Assembly (NCBI GenBank): GCA_016713625.1
Contig: JADJOT010000009.1
Span: 860,489-924,488 of the forward strand
Source: Candidatus Accumulibacter affinis
Lineage (GTDB): Bacteria; Pseudomonadota; Gammaproteobacteria; Burkholderiales; Rhodocyclaceae
Length of the DNA: 64,000 bases
Reading direction: 5' to 3'
Below the pieces are notes generated by a model. That model had not been told where the DNA came from, searched no databases, and was given only the letters and a program-made list of their open reading frames with translations. Shown here piece after piece: positions 53,286 to 63,930 of the stretch (positions within the stretch are counted from its first letter, which is position 1; each line of letters begins with the position of its first letter). A program made the position numbers and the translations under genes.

Positions 53286-54245
53286 GGGGAACCCTGCCGA
53301 CGGCCTTTCTCGGGGGCGGGCAGCCAGCGCACGGGGTAGGTCAAGGGCTCCGGCTGCAGCGTGACGTGCGTGATGCCCCTGCGCAGCGAGCGTGTGCCGG
53401 CTCGCGGCGAGGACCGTCGGCCATTGTTCGAGCGATTCGACGATGAGGTGCGCCGACAGGGCGACACGCCGCGATGACAGGGTCCAGATATGCAGGTCGT
53501 GCACCGAGGCGACGCCCGCGATGCCGGCCAGTACTCTGCCGATCTGCTCGCTTGACAGGCTCGGCGGTACGCCTTCCATCAGCGCCTGCAGGACTTCGCG
53601 CAACAGGCGCAGACTGGAAACGAGCATCAGCGCGCAGATCAGCATCGAGAGCAGCGGGTCAATCGTTGTCCAGCCGGTCCACATCACTACCGCGCCGGAG
53701 ACCAGGGCAGCCACCGAACCGAGCAGATCGCCGAGGACGTGTAGCAGCGCGCCGCGAGTATTCATCGTCTGCTCGCCGTGCATCAACAGCCAGGCGACGG
53801 CGACGTTGAGGAGCAGTCCTAGCGCCGCCACCAGGGTGACTGCCTCGCCATTGACCGCCGCCGGCTCGAGAATGCGGCCGACTGCGGCGACCGAGATGCC
53901 GACCACCACCAGGACCATGAACAGGACATTGCACAGCGCGGCCAGCGTCTCGACGCGGCCATAGCCATAGGTATGGCGTTGCGTTGGCGGGCGCTGCGAG
54001 AACCAGGCGGCAAAAGCGGCGAGCCCGAGCGAAGCACTGTCGGTAACCATGTGTCCGGCGTCGCCGAGAAGCGCCAGCGAGCCCGACCAGAAGCCGGTTG
54101 CCGCCTCGACGCCGGCAAAGCCGAGCGTCAGCAGCAGCGCCCAGATCAGCCGTGGACCGGCATCTGCATGGTGATGATGGGCGTGCTCGTCGTGCGGGTG
54201 GTGTTCAGCGTGATCGTGGTGATCGTGGTCGTGTGGGTCGCTCAT
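53282..54245 (-). pseudogene. zitB: CDF-family zinc/cation exporter, one-base insertion near 53373
   Basis: Cation diffusion facilitator. A His-rich N-terminus (HDHDHHDHAEHHPHDEHAHH) is followed by six membrane helices, with zinc ligands in LLGDAGHMVTDSASLG (H-x-x-x-D) and in GALLHVLGDLLGSVAALVSG. The C-terminal domain VHDLHIWTLSSRRVALSAHL is complete. One extra G in a GGGG run diverts the frame; without it the end is ITHVTLQPEPLTYP, 320 aa, stopping at 53282. The symbol is by resemblance to ZitB. Function: export of Zn(II) to the periplasm. Confidence 0.85.
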
Positions 54246-54467
54246 CGTGCGGGCATTCTACCCGACATCGACCTTGCTATCGTTGCGGAGCGCACGCAAC
54301 ATGGCGCCGCGGACGGTCGCAGGTGCGGCTGCCGACAGGGCATGCAGCGAAGCGGCCCGCGAGCGAACCCGGCAAACGCTCCTGAACAGAGCCACGCCAA
54401 GCCCGTCAGATTTAAGGCTGGCTTAAGGTTTATCAGCTAAAATAGGGCCTTACCTGCAAGGATGCCG

Positions 54468-56372
54468 ATGACCCAACTGCCCGAACTGCCCGAACTGCCC
54501 TCTCGCAACAGCATCAACCAATTCTTCCTGCTCACCGGCCTGTGGGTGGTGCTGCACGTCAGCGCTTTCACCACGGACCAGGCCTACAGCAACCTTCCCG
54601 TGGCGCTGTGGACAGTGGCGACCACGGTCAGCTACGCCTTCCCTCTACCTGCTGCCAGCGCTGCTGCCGGGCTACCTGTTGCACCGAGTACTGGCGCGCG
54701 GCGAGGCGGACGTGCCAAGGCAGTGACTCTGGCCTGTGTGCTGATCGGTTTGACCGGGATGATTCAGGTCCTGCTCTTCGCCGACCGCGTAATCTACGGA
54801 ATGTACGGATTCCACATCAACGGCTTTGTCCTGGATCTGGTGTTCACCCCGGGCGGTATCGCCTCGCTGGGAGCCAGTCGCAGCACCGAACTGACCGCGA
54901 CGATGGTGGTGATCGGGCTGCTGGCGCTGCAGGCGGCAACCTATTTCTGGGCGACGCGCCGCAGGGTGCAGCCGCGCCGCTCGCGCTGGAGCCTGCGTCC
55001 GGGTTGGGTACTCCTGGCCATCCTGAGTTTTGCGGCCGGCGAACGCGTCGCCTACGGCTTCAGTGCCGCCGCCAACTACCAGCCGATCCTTTTTGCCAGC
55101 GAGCGCTACCCGCTGTATCTGCCGACGACTTTCCGCAGACTCGCTGCGCAGCTCGGAATCAAGGCCAGTGTCGATCCTGCCGACGGACTGCACATCAAGA
55201 ACAGCGTACTCAACTATCCGCTGCTGCCGTTGCGTGTCGAGCCACCGGCGCGGCCACTGAACATCGTCTGGCTGGCCGTCGAATCGCTGCGTTTCGACCT
55301 CCTGGACCGCGCGATCATGCCCCAGCTCTGGGATTTTTCCGAGCAGGCGCTGCGCCTGGAGAATCACTACAGCGGCGGCAATACCACCCAGATGGGCATC
55401 TTCTCGATGTTCTACGGTCTCTACGGCAACTACTGGTTTCCGATGCAGGCGGCGCGCCGACCGCCGGTCGTGATGGACGTCCTGCAGCAACAGAACTACC
55501 AGTTCAGTCTGCACACCAGCCAGAGTTTCACCTACCCACCGTTCCAGGAAACGGTGTTCGCGAAGATGAACCCGGCCGACCTGCATGCGCTGTCGGAAGG
55601 TGCGCCGCCGTGGCAACGCGACCGCCAGAATATTGACGACATGCTCAAGTTCATCGACAGTCGCGACCAGTCGAGGCCATTCATGACCTACATGTTCTTC
55701 GAAGGGACGCACGCCAACTACAATTTCCCGCCCGAGAGCGTCATCGCGCAACCCTATCTCGAAGACTTCAACTACCTGTCTGCCGATTTTGCGCAGCAGA
55801 TGGTGCCGATCAAGAACCGTTACCTCAACGCCGCGCACCATGTCGACCACCTGATCGGGCGCATCATCGCGCATCTGCGCGAGAAAAAACTGCTCGACGA
55901 CACGATCGTCATCGTTCTTGGCGATCATGGCGAGGAGTTCATGGAACGTCACCGCTGGGGACACGCAGCCGACTTCAATCGCTTTCAGACCAGCACCCCG
56001 GGCGTTCTCTGGATACCGGGCCAGAAGCCGCGCGTCATCAGCGGCATCAGCAGCCATCTCGACATCCCGGCGACACTGATGCCGCTGCTCGGGGTGCGCA
56101 ACCCGCCGGCGGATTACTCGCTTGGGCAGGACCTGCTGGCCGCCGATTTTCATCGCGATTACGCCGTCGCTGCCGGCTGGAACACCGTCGCCTACCTCGG
56201 CGACAATTTCAAGGTCACCTTCCCGGTCAATGCCGCGGGTGTCGCGCGCATCCAGGTGCTCGATGGCGACGACTGGCCAGTGACTGATCGTGAACGGGCA
56301 AAAAGCGAAATCCGCTCGGCCACCATGGAGATCATGAACAACCTGACGCTCTTCAGCCGCCCGAAGGGCTGA
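54468..56372 (+). CDS. YejM-like membrane sulfatase/phosphatase-fold protein
   Basis: A protein of about 634 aa. The N-terminal half has several membrane helices (SINQFFLLTGLWVVLHVSAF, AVTLACVLIGLTGMIQVLLF). The C-terminal half has the alkaline-phosphatase/sulfatase fold: LNIVWLAVESLRFDLLDRAI, nucleophile region HYSGGNTTQMGIFSMFYG and TIVIVLGDHGEEFMERHRWG. The family includes E. coli PbgA/YejM, which controls lipopolysaccharide synthesis. AAGGA precedes ATG 54468. Between about 54640 and 54720 another frame reads YLLPALLPGYLLHRVLARGE, a typical membrane helix, so two compensating indels may be hidden here. Confidence 0.85.
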   Translation: MTQLPELPELPSRNSINQFFLLTGLWVVLHVSAFTTDQAYSNLPVALWTVATTVSYAFPLPAASAAAGLPVAPSTGARRGGRAKAVTLACVLIGLTGMIQVLLFADRVIYGMYGFHINGFVLDLVFTPGGIASLGASRSTELTATMVVIGLLALQAATYFWATRRRVQPRRSRWSLRPGWVLLAILSFAAGERVAYGFSAAANYQPILFASERYPLYLPTTFRRLAAQLGIKASVDPADGLHIKNSVLNYPLLPLRVEPPARPLNIVWLAVESLRFDLLDRAIMPQLWDFSEQALRLENHYSGGNTTQMGIFSMFYGLYGNYWFPMQAARRPPVVMDVLQQQNYQFSLHTSQSFTYPPFQETVFAKMNPADLHALSEGAPPWQRDRQNIDDMLKFIDSRDQSRPFMTYMFFEGTHANYNFPPESVIAQPYLEDFNYLSADFAQQMVPIKNRYLNAAHHVDHLIGRIIAHLREKKLLDDTIVIVLGDHGEEFMERHRWGHAADFNRFQTSTPGVLWIPGQKPRVISGISSHLDIPATLMPLLGVRNPPADYSLGQDLLAADFHRDYAVAAGWNTVAYLGDNFKVTFPVNAAGVARIQVLDGDDWPVTDRERAKSEIRSATMEIMNNLTLFSRPKG

Positions 56373-56406
56373 GGGCGGCGCCGAGCGTCGGGGACGGGAG
56401 GGATTC

Positions 56407-56914
56407 ATGGCAACCCATCGTGAGCGCCGCGCCATAGCGCTGCCACCGGAATGGCTGTTCGATATCGTCGCCGACGTCGAGCGCTATCCCGAGTTCGTTC
56501 CCCTGATCCGCGATGCAACCATCGTCAACCGCTATCAGGATGCCTACGAAACCGAGCAGAGCCTGGCACTCCGGTCGGTTGATGCACCGCTTCCGCACGC
56601 GCACCGAACTCGTTCGCCCGCGCGGTATCCGCGTCACTTCCGACGATCGATCGTTCTGCCGTTTCGACGTCCGCTGGACCTTCTCGGCGCTCGGCGACGA
56701 TCATTGCCATGTCGACTTCGCGCTCGACTGCACGAGCCGTTCGCTGTTTCTCTTCCCGGTCGTCGAAATGCTGGTGCTGCCGATGGCGGCCAGCATGGTC
56801 ACCGCTTTCGAGACCCGGGCGCACGCGCTGGCTGCGCGTGCTGGCGTTGGCAAGGCGCCAGCGCTCGATGCTTCGCCGGATGCCGAGGTCCCTGCCGGCG
56901 GTGCCAGGCCGTGA
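56407..56914 (+). pseudogene. RatA/Coq10-like START-domain protein, frameshift near 56570
   Basis: Polyketide-cyclase/START fold. PEWLFDIVADVERYPEFVPL is the classic N-terminus of RatA and Coq10-type proteins. After about 56570 a second frame continues with LMHRFRTRTELVRPRGIRVT, WTFSALGDDHCHVDFALDCT and VVEMLVLPMAASMVTAFETR. Two frames give one full-length protein. RatA-type proteins bind ribosomal 50S or ubiquinone-like lipids; the bacterial role here is unknown. Error or true decay cannot be told apart. Confidence 0.78.
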
Positions 56915-57016
56915 CCCAGGATCGGCCTGTTCGGCCTGGTGCTACCGTTACCGTGAAAGGCGCAGCAGCGCCGCGAGCGCTTGCGCAGCGTCGATAGCGA
57001 ACACTAAAGGGGAGTT

Positions 57017-57244
57017 ATGCGCCATATCGGCCACCGCGAAGAGCGTCCGATCAGCTTCTCGGCTTCCGCAGCCTTGTTGGCTGAGGGTGCTCGCTTCAAC
57101 GACGAGATTCATCGCCTGCCAACTGGCAATGCGACCTTTATTCCGAAAGGCATTTTCCGCTTCAAGACCCATGCAGACGCCAACCGCCACCAACTCGATT
57201 GCCTGGTCGAAGGTATGGCCCAGGTAGCCTTGGCGCGTCGCTGA
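57017..57244 (+). CDS. Small protein coupled to a nucleotidyltransferase
   Basis: 75 aa, family not named. SFSASAALLAEGARFNDEIH, then PKGIFRFKTHADANRHQLDC and LVEGMAQVALARR. A purine-rich SD (AAAGGGGAG) precedes the ATG. The stop overlaps the next start (TGATG at 57242-57246). The pairing with an NTase suggests a two-gene toxin-antitoxin type module, with this protein as possible antitoxin or target recogniser; that is inference. Confidence 0.65.
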   Translation: MRHIGHREERPISFSASAALLAEGARFNDEIHRLPTGNATFIPKGIFRFKTHADANRHQLDCLVEGMAQVALARR

Positions 57245-57753
57245 TGGAAGAGTACAGCCGACCGGCCACGCTGGCAGACCTCAAGACGCTCATTTCGTCA
57301 CTGAATCAGCAAGGTGCCGAGTACCTGCTAATCGGCGGTTACGCCCTGTTCGCGCATGGCTACCACCGCGCGACCACCGACGTTGACCTGCTGGTGCCCG
57401 CGACCCGGCAAGCCGGGGAACGCATCAAGGCGGCCCTGATGGTGTTGCCGGACCAGTCTGCCCGGGATATTGACCCGGCCTGGTTCGTGGAAGGCGAGAA
57501 CATCCGTGTGGCCGATGCCTTCGTGGTGGATATCCTGCTCAACGCCTGCGGGGAGACTTACGAGACGCTGCAGCAGTTTGCCGAGACGATTGATCTGGAT
57601 GGCCTGCCAATCCGTACGATCAACCTCGAAGGGCTGCTGCGTACCAAACAGACCATGCGTGACAAGGATGTGGCAGACCGCATCATTCTGGAACGGGCGC
57701 TGGAGACGCTCCGCAAACGCGCCTCAGATCGGGCGGGCCGGCCGTCGAGATGA
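57244..57753 (+). CDS. Nucleotidyltransferase-fold protein
   Basis: 169 aa. The N-terminal NTase core is EYLLIGGYALFAHGYHRATT followed by DVDLLVPATR, that is GG plus D-x-D, the minimal catalytic signature. It continues with AFVVDILLNACGETYETLQQ and LPIRTINLEGLLRTKQTM. Similar proteins act as toxins of NTase/HEPN-like or AbiEii/MenT-type systems. Translation is coupled to the upstream 75-aa gene. Next comes a 666-bp gene-free region. Confidence 0.78.
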   Translation: MEEYSRPATLADLKTLISSLNQQGAEYLLIGGYALFAHGYHRATTDVDLLVPATRQAGERIKAALMVLPDQSARDIDPAWFVEGENIRVADAFVVDILLNACGETYETLQQFAETIDLDGLPIRTINLEGLLRTKQTMRDKDVADRIILERALETLRKRASDRAGRPSR

Positions 57754-58419
57754 ACCGCAATGCGGTTACAGGAGACGAACGTCATTTCGGGCCGAGCAGG
57801 CACTGAAGCAAAGCGCATCTCCCCCAACATCGCTTCGAGCGAATCTCCGAGAGATCCAGCTTCGCGATCAGCCGTGTTGTGCGGCGGTCTACTCTGGGGC
57901 CGGGCGCGCAGCCCAACGTCCATGGCGAGCGGCTGGGCGAATGGATAATCGTATCGTCGGTTGCGGATGCTCATCATCTCGTTCCGCCGACCGGTGGCGT
58001 CGTCGCTGCGAACTGCGGCGCCGTTTCTCGTCGTGCCGACAGTGCGGCTTCGAGAGTCGAAACCCGTTCCGGTGATAGACGACTTCGTAGTTCAGGCCGG
58101 CGATTGCACAGCATGGACCGACGATTTCGTCACGGCGAACTACAGCGCCGTTTCTCGCAGTGACGAGGCCGTAGCCCGGAGAATCGCAACAGGGTTCTGC
58201 GCTAGACGACTTGATGGCTCAGACCGCCGCCTTCGTTGCGCAGAGCGGCGCGAGCCCGCATTGGATAGACGATCACCAGCCAGAGAATGTCGTCTGCCTG
58301 GCGATCAGACCGAAGCGGGGAGGCATCAGCGTCGCCGGCGCTTCACTGCGCGCCCGGCTTCGCCGCGCGGCGCTTGCTGCTGAAGCGTGTCGCCATCGCT
58401 TCCTTGAGCGCATCGAGGC
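57754..58419. other. 666-bp region without a recognised gene
   Basis: From the NTase stop to IS copy 2. Open frames are short and have no familiar motif. The text has recurring blocks such as CGCCGTTTCTCG (58020 and 58146) and several GACGACTT segments, suggesting an old duplicated or decayed sequence. Confidence 0.4.
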
Positions 58420-58570
58420 TAGCCCTGACGCATGACTAGCGAAGGCCAGTCGTAGCAAGGCTTAGGGGCGCCCGGAAAAAATAACTTTCGCAAAGGGGGG
58501 CTAGACAGGCGCACGGGTTTCTGGCAGGATACGTGAAGGACAACAGGTCTGCGCCCGGGCCGGAGGATCC

Positions 58571-59467
58571 GTGGTGGAGGTCATGAATACGAGCGGTTGG
58601 GTGCACTGCGGTCGCGAATTCAGCGCTGCGGAGATTGCTGATCTCTGTGCGACCGTGGCATGGCTGCCGGGATTGCCGCGCCAGGAGTTGGCGGCGGCGC
58701 TCTGCGAACATCTCGCTTGGTTCCCCTATCGGGAACCCCGAAGATCCACGCTTGCCTGGAGTTCCTGGAACGTTTGCGGGTGGCCGGGTTGCTGGCGCTT
58801 CCTGCACTGCGGCCCTCGCCGCCGCGCCGCTGCGCGCCCCCATCGGCAGCCGTAGAGCCAGTTGCCGAGCCTCTGGTGCACTGCGCCCTGTCAGCACTCG
58901 CCCCGGTCTCCCTGGAAGTGGTTCGCGACGCGGCCGTGGGGCGCAGTGGGATGCGCTGGTGGCGCGCTGGCACCCGCTGGGTTTCAGGGGCCTTCGGCTA
59001 CCGCTTGCGCTACTTCATCCTGGCGGGCGACCGGCGCCTGGGCTGCGTCCTGCTGGCCGGCGCTGCCCGGGCGGTGGCCGTGCGCGACCGCTGGATCGGC
59101 TGGACCGCCCAGGCCCGCCGCGAGAATGTGGCGCGGGTGGTGAACAACAGCCGCTTCCTGATCTTTCCCCACGTCCGGGTAGCGCATCTGGCCAACCATG
59201 TGCTCGGACAACTCGCGCGCCGCGCACGCGCTCGACTGGCTCGATCACTGGGGCTTCGAGCCCTGCTGCTCGAGACCTTCGTCGATCCGCGTCACTATGC
59301 CGGTACCTGTTACCGCGCCGCCGGTTGGCAGTTGCTTGGGGAGACCAGCGGGCGTGGGCTGGCCCGCCCCGGCCAGTCCTATCAGAGCACGCCCCGCCAG
59401 GTGTGGGTCAAGCCGCTCTGCGCCGATGGTCGCGACCGGCTGTGCGCCGTCCTGGGAACTCCCGGTC
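58571..59467 (+). pseudogene. DruA-like (DUF4338) gene of IS copy 2, frameshifted
   Basis: Same domain content as copy 1 (GYRLRYFILAGDRRLGCVLL, AVRDRWIGWTAQARRENVAR). Differences: LAPVSLEVVRDAAVG is in frame here where copy 1 is shifted, but GTGGGGCGC loses a G near 58936 and a segment near 58985 differs by two bases, so the frame breaks elsewhere. One extra base at CACGCGCTCGACT (59226) also differs. Confidence 0.75.
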
Positions 59468-60616
59468 ATGGGCCGTCGCCCGACACGCGCCACCATCCAG
59501 GGGCTGCGCGCAAAAAGAAACAGCAGGAAAAGGCGCTGAACGCGAAACTGCGCGCGAGTGGACAAGTTCCCCACTCCCCCGCTTCTTTGCCCAACCGATG
59601 CTCGACCTTCGCGACCATCGCCGAAGAGAGAGAGGCCCGCGAGGACGCCGTGAGCAAACAGATGCGCCTCCTGCGCAAAGAGCTGCCCACCTTGCTCGGT
59701 CAACTGGAACAGATTCCCGACCCAAGAGACCCCAGGAAGCGCCGGCACAAGCTCACCGCGCTGCTGCTCTACGGCTTGTTGATGTTCGTCTTTCAGTTCT
59801 CTTCCCGGCGCGAGACCAACCGCGAAATCAGCCGCCCGCAGTTCATGACCACCCTGCAGCTGCTATTCCCGGAAATCGATACCCTGCCACACGCCGACAC
59901 CCTGTTTCGGCTGCTGCGCGACATCGACCTGGAACCTCTCGAACAGGCCCACGTCGATCTGGTCAAGCGGCTGATCCGCGGCAAGAGCTTTCGCCGCTAT
60001 CTGATCAACCGCTGCTATCCGATCGCCATCGACGGCTCACAGAAGCTCGCCGGCGACACCCTCTGGGCGGAGGAACTCCTGCAGCGGACCGTCGGCAGGA
60101 GGAAACCCGTCACACCCAGTACTTCGTCCTCCTCGAGGCCAGTCTCGCCTTCCACAACGGTCTGGTCATCCCGTTGCTCAGCGAGTTCCTCGAACACGCG
60201 CTGGGCGATAGCGAAGCGCAAAAGCAGGATGGCGAGCTGCGCGGCTTTGTGCGCTTGAGCGATCGGCTCAAGACGCTGTTCCCCGGCCTGCCGATCCTGC
60301 TCCTGCTCGATGGCCTCTACGCCAACGGGCCGGTGATGCAGCGCTGCCGTGGCTACCACTGGCAGTTCATGATCGTGCTCAAGGACAAGGATTTGTCCCC
60401 GGTCTGGCAGGAGTTCCACGCGCTCCATGCCCTGAAAGCCTGGCGCATGTCTTCAATACCCTGGCACGCTTCACCCGGCAGCTACGCGACCTGTATCGGC
60501 AATTCGGTGTGCGCGGCGCCATCGCCTTTATCCGCAGTTCCTGCGCCGCTCCCTGGCTCGATCCCGCGCGCATGCGCGTGCTCCTCGCCAAACCGTTCCT
60601 GCTGCAACTCGAATAA
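59468..60616 (+). pseudogene. DDE transposase of IS copy 2, deleted and frameshifted
   Basis: Starts MGRRPTRATIQGLRAK. It loses one A in the AAAAA run at about 59513 and one A at about 60095 (GGCAGGAGGAAA), then lacks the region between LHALK and the C-terminal HVFNTLARFTRQLRDLYRQF. The missing segment carries RWGIEAGFLVEKHQGYHYEH in copy 1. Certainly inactive. Confidence 0.85.
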
Positions 60617-60853
60617 CCTTCCCGGGCCTGCCCAAGACCTCTTCCCCAGCGCGGCGCACTCCCGCGCCAGGGAACGCAGCTCGCCTGACGATCACAACGG
60701 AGCTCCGACGACCTCTCACGTCCATTGACTGACCCCCACACTCCCCGCGCTACCAGCGCTCCTGCCGCTAGCCAACCCCATCGACCGCCTCGCCAGCGAA
60801 AACGGGCGGTACCCGCAAACGCATACGATTCGGCTGGGTCATGCGTCAGGGCT

Positions 60854-61129
60854 GCCAGACAAAGCTGACGGGGAAGGAGTTGGCCAGGGAGGTGTTATCC
60901 TGCGCCGGGAATGACGGCAACCTGCCACAGCAAATTTACCGTGCCTGACGGGAGGAGCGGAATGGCCGTCTTCAGCACGATCAGCCAGCCGCAGCGGCTG
61001 CTTGCCGAGATCGGCGGCGACACGGTCGCCCAGATGGCGAGCCGAACGCCTTAACGACGGTGGTTCGTCCCGGGTTTTCTGATGATCAAGCCGGCCTGAT
61101 TTGCTGACGGTGCTTGTCCTGATGTCGTC
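60854..61129. other. 276-bp region after IS copy 2
   Basis: Contains GGGAGGAGCGGAATGGCCGTC (SD plus ATG at about 60962) opening a short frame (MAVFSTISQPQRLLAEIGGD) that ends by 61054. No product is recognised. It could be a lost 5' part of the neighbouring remnant. Confidence 0.35.
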
Positions 61130-61670
61130 GAATTGATCCCGCCGGTTCCGGGATTGGTCGAGCAGTTCAAACCCCGGCTGAAATACCTGCTGATCGACGG
61201 GGAACGCCTATACCGACAGCGATCTGGCCTCGCTCAAGAACCTGGTCGCGGCCGTTTTCCGGATCGAACACCCGGCCTCGCCGGAAGTCATCGGCGGTTT
61301 GCTCGGCCTTCTGGAGGGAGTGGCTCGCCGACCGGCCCGACCTGCGCCGGATGTTCGCCCTCTGGATCCGGGCTACATTGATGCGCAAGGCGGAATACCG
61401 TATCATGTTGCCTCTGGTTGATGACTTGCAGGAGCTGAATGTCATGTTGGCTGAACGACTCGAAGAATGGGCGGAACGCGTACAAGGCCGAGGGTAAAGC
61501 CGAGGGTGAAGCGCTGGCGCTGCAAAGCTGCTCAGAAGCGTTTTGCTGCCGTCCCTCCCGATGTGCTGGCCAAGATCTCTGCGGCTTCCCTGGAGCAAAT
61601 CGATACCTGGCTGGATCAGGTGCTTGATGACCGGAGTCTGGAAGACATCTTTGGGCCAACTACGTGCTGA
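61130..61670 (+). pseudogene. Rpn-family (PD-(D/E)XK) protein remnant
   Basis: C-terminal half in three frames: LVEQFKPRLKYLLIDGERLY, then SLKNLVAAVFRIEHPASPEV, LRRMFALWIRATLMRKAEYR, MLAERLEEWAERVQGRG, and at the end SAASLEQIDTWLDQVLDDRS with LEDIFG. This is the usual C-terminal pattern of Rpn recombination-promoting nuclease/putative transposase proteins. The catalytic N-terminal domain is absent. Confidence 0.65.
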
Positions 61671-61794
61671 AGCCGCAGTACCTTACCAACCGAGTTTCGT
61701 TCGCTTCGTTCAGCATCCCGCGTCGCGATCCGCCGTCCGGGATGTCTGACTCCCCCGACCGCGTACTTGCCGTGACGGTCGCGGCGGCGACGCT

Positions 61795-61827
61795 CACGAA
61801 CCTCCCCTCGCCAGCTTGCGGGATGGG
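61795..61827 (+). repeat. Dispersed repeat, copy 3
   Basis: CACGAACCTCCCCTCGCCAG followed by CTTGCGGGATGGG; a diverged copy of the units at 34342 and 50664. It lies in the 380-bp gap before glnS, otherwise without recognisable genes. Confidence 0.55.
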
Positions 61828-62049
61828 TCCGGGGTATGCCCGGTCATGGCGTTCATCATTCGAGGTGTCTGAAATAGCCATGACCGTTGCGGAGGCGATC
61901 GGCAGCGAATCGGACGCAGGCGCCGGCGTTCGCCGCAACCGCTGACCAGTCGATGTTTCCGGGCAAGCAGGAATTCTCGCGGTTTTCTCGGCCTGGCCGG
62001 TTAAAATGCGAGCCTTCTCGAATCAAGGACTGCATTGTAGGCCAGGGCC

Positions 62050-63930
62050 AAAAAAGCCAGGCGGCGCGCAGCCGCACTCGCCAGCTCCAACTTCATCCCG
62101 CAACCCCTCATCAAGGCCGACCTCGCCGCCGGCAAGCACGCTGGCGCGCGCCGCTGGTCGGGCCGCCCGATCCGGCTGCCCGGCGCTCGCTGGCGCGCTC
62201 CGCGCGGCGCAGGTCACGCGTTTTCCGCCGGAACCGGACGGCTATCTGCACTTCAGCCATGCCAAGTCGATCTGCCTCAACTTCCCGGAGGGCTCCGCGC
62301 AGGACTATGAGGCCGCTGCCATCTCGCGTTTCGACGATACCAATCCGGAGAAGGAAGAACAGGAATACGTCGATTCGATCATCGACTCGGTGCGCTGGCT
62401 CGGCTACACCAGGGATCCGCCGCTGGCGAAAGGCCGCGACGAAGGTGATGCAACCTCTATTTCGCCTCCAGACTACTTCGGCTGGATGGTCGAGTTCGCC
62501 GAATACCTGATCGCCAGTGGTCGCCCTCGTCCAAAAGCCAGAGGACGAAGAGATGGCGGCAGTCGCGGCACGCTCACCGAAGCGGCTCCGACTCGCCTTT
62601 TTTCGCGAGCGCAGCGTCGACGGAACATGGACCTCTTCAAGCGCATGCAGAAAGGCGAGTTCCCGGACGGCGCGCATGTCCTGCCCGCCCGGATCGACAT
62701 GGCGGCGGCGAACATCAATCTGCGCGATCCGGCGATCTACCGGATTCGCCACGCCAACCGTCACAATACCGGTGACCGCTGGGTGTGTCTATCCCGTATC
62801 TACACGCGCATCCGATCCGAGGACGCGGTCCGAAAGCATCACCCGCCACTCGATCTGTGCTCCCAGTTTTGCCGACCGGCGCCCGTTCTACGACTGGTTA
62901 TCAAGCGCCTGACCGAGGGCGGTCTGCCTACAGCGCCCGCTGCCCACAGCAGATCGAGTTCTCGCCCCTGAATCAGGCTGACATCGTGCTCTCGAAGCGC
63001 CGGCTGATCCAGCTGGTCGAGGAAAGCATGTCAGCGGCTACCGGGATGATCCGCGCTTGCCGACCCCCTCGTCGGTGCGCGCCGGCGTAACTACCCGGCG
63101 GCCGGTTTCCGCCCTGTTTGCCGAGTAGCGTCAGGGGTGTCCCGGTCCGATTCGCTGATCGAAGTACTCGCAGCTCCGAAGACAGCATGCGCGAAGTGCT
63201 CAACGAATCAGCCAGCGGCGCGTACGCCCGTTCTCCGACCCGCTTAAGCTGATCATCGACAACTTTCCAGCCGGCCAGCGCGAGGACTGTTTCGCGCCCA
63301 ACCATCCGCTCAAGCCCGAGCTGGGCAAACGCGACCGCCTTTGGCCGGGAGCTGTGGATCGAGCGCGAAGATTTCATGGAACAGCCGAGCAAGGAACTAT
63401 CGTCGTCTGTACCCTGGCAACATGGCGCGTCTGCGTTATGGGCACGTACTCCGCTGCTGGCTGCAGGCATGATGAAAAAGATTGCCGTCGGCGCCGGTAC
63501 TGCAGTATCGGCGCTTTCGAAGGCGGCCCGCCAGGTGCTGACGCCTACCACGAATTCGCAGGGCAATCTGCTGGGTGGCGGTAGCGGACGCCTATCTTGC
63601 CGAGGTGCTGGCTATACGACCGGCTGTTCGTCGTGCCAACTCCGGGTGCGCGGCGCGAAGAGTGACAAGGTCTCGAACGCGACTTCCGCGACGACCTCAA
63701 TCCGAACAGCATGCGGGTGATCAAGGCCTGGGCTCGAGGCCGGCCCTGAAAAACGCTGCAGGCGGAAGAAGAACTTCCGAAGTTCGGGCCATACGGCTAT
63801 TTCGTCGCCGATCGGCGTCGATTCTCGCGCCAGCGCGCCGGTGTTCAACCGAACGGTGACGCTCAGGGTTTCGTGGGCGACCCGGCCTGGTCAGGGCAAG
63901 TAAGCGCCGCGCTCGGCCGGGCGGTTAAAG
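62050..63930 (+). pseudogene. glnS: Glutaminyl-tRNA synthetase, many frameshifts
   Basis: Recognisable in pieces spread over all three frames: LIKADLAAGKH; FPPEPDGYLHFSHAKSICLN (HIGH-type motif altered to HFSH); SRFDDTNPEKEEQEYVDSII; NMDLFKRMQKGEFPDGAHVL; ARIDMAAANINLRDPAIYRI; RHANRHNTGDRW; DIVLSKRRLIQLVEE (KMSKS-type); LKLIIDNFPAGQREDCFAPN; LWIEREDFMEQPSKE; and DLNPNSMRVIKAW. At least eight breaks in 1.9 kb. As GlnRS is normally essential, poor sequence at a contig end is the simplest view; true decay with a GatCAB route is the alternative. Confidence 0.88.

Larger units (their letters stand above)
58420..60853 (+). mobile_element. DruA-carrying insertion sequence, copy 2 (internal deletion)
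   Basis: Same orientation as copy 1, with inverted repeats AGCCCTGACGCATGAC (58420-58435) and GTCATGCGTCAGGGCT (60838-60853). About 360 bp are missing from the transposase (join at CTGAAA|GCCTGG near 60437). No matching direct repeats flank it. Nucleotide identity to copy 1 is very high but many small indels differ. Confidence 0.85.

Noticed and set aside
52833..54245. A natural fusion of a CDF exporter with Dtd
   Set aside because: A one-base change restores two separate genes with an ATGA overlap, and the linker (HHARHAAAGALDLPRALAAR) is a shifted reading of the exporter end.
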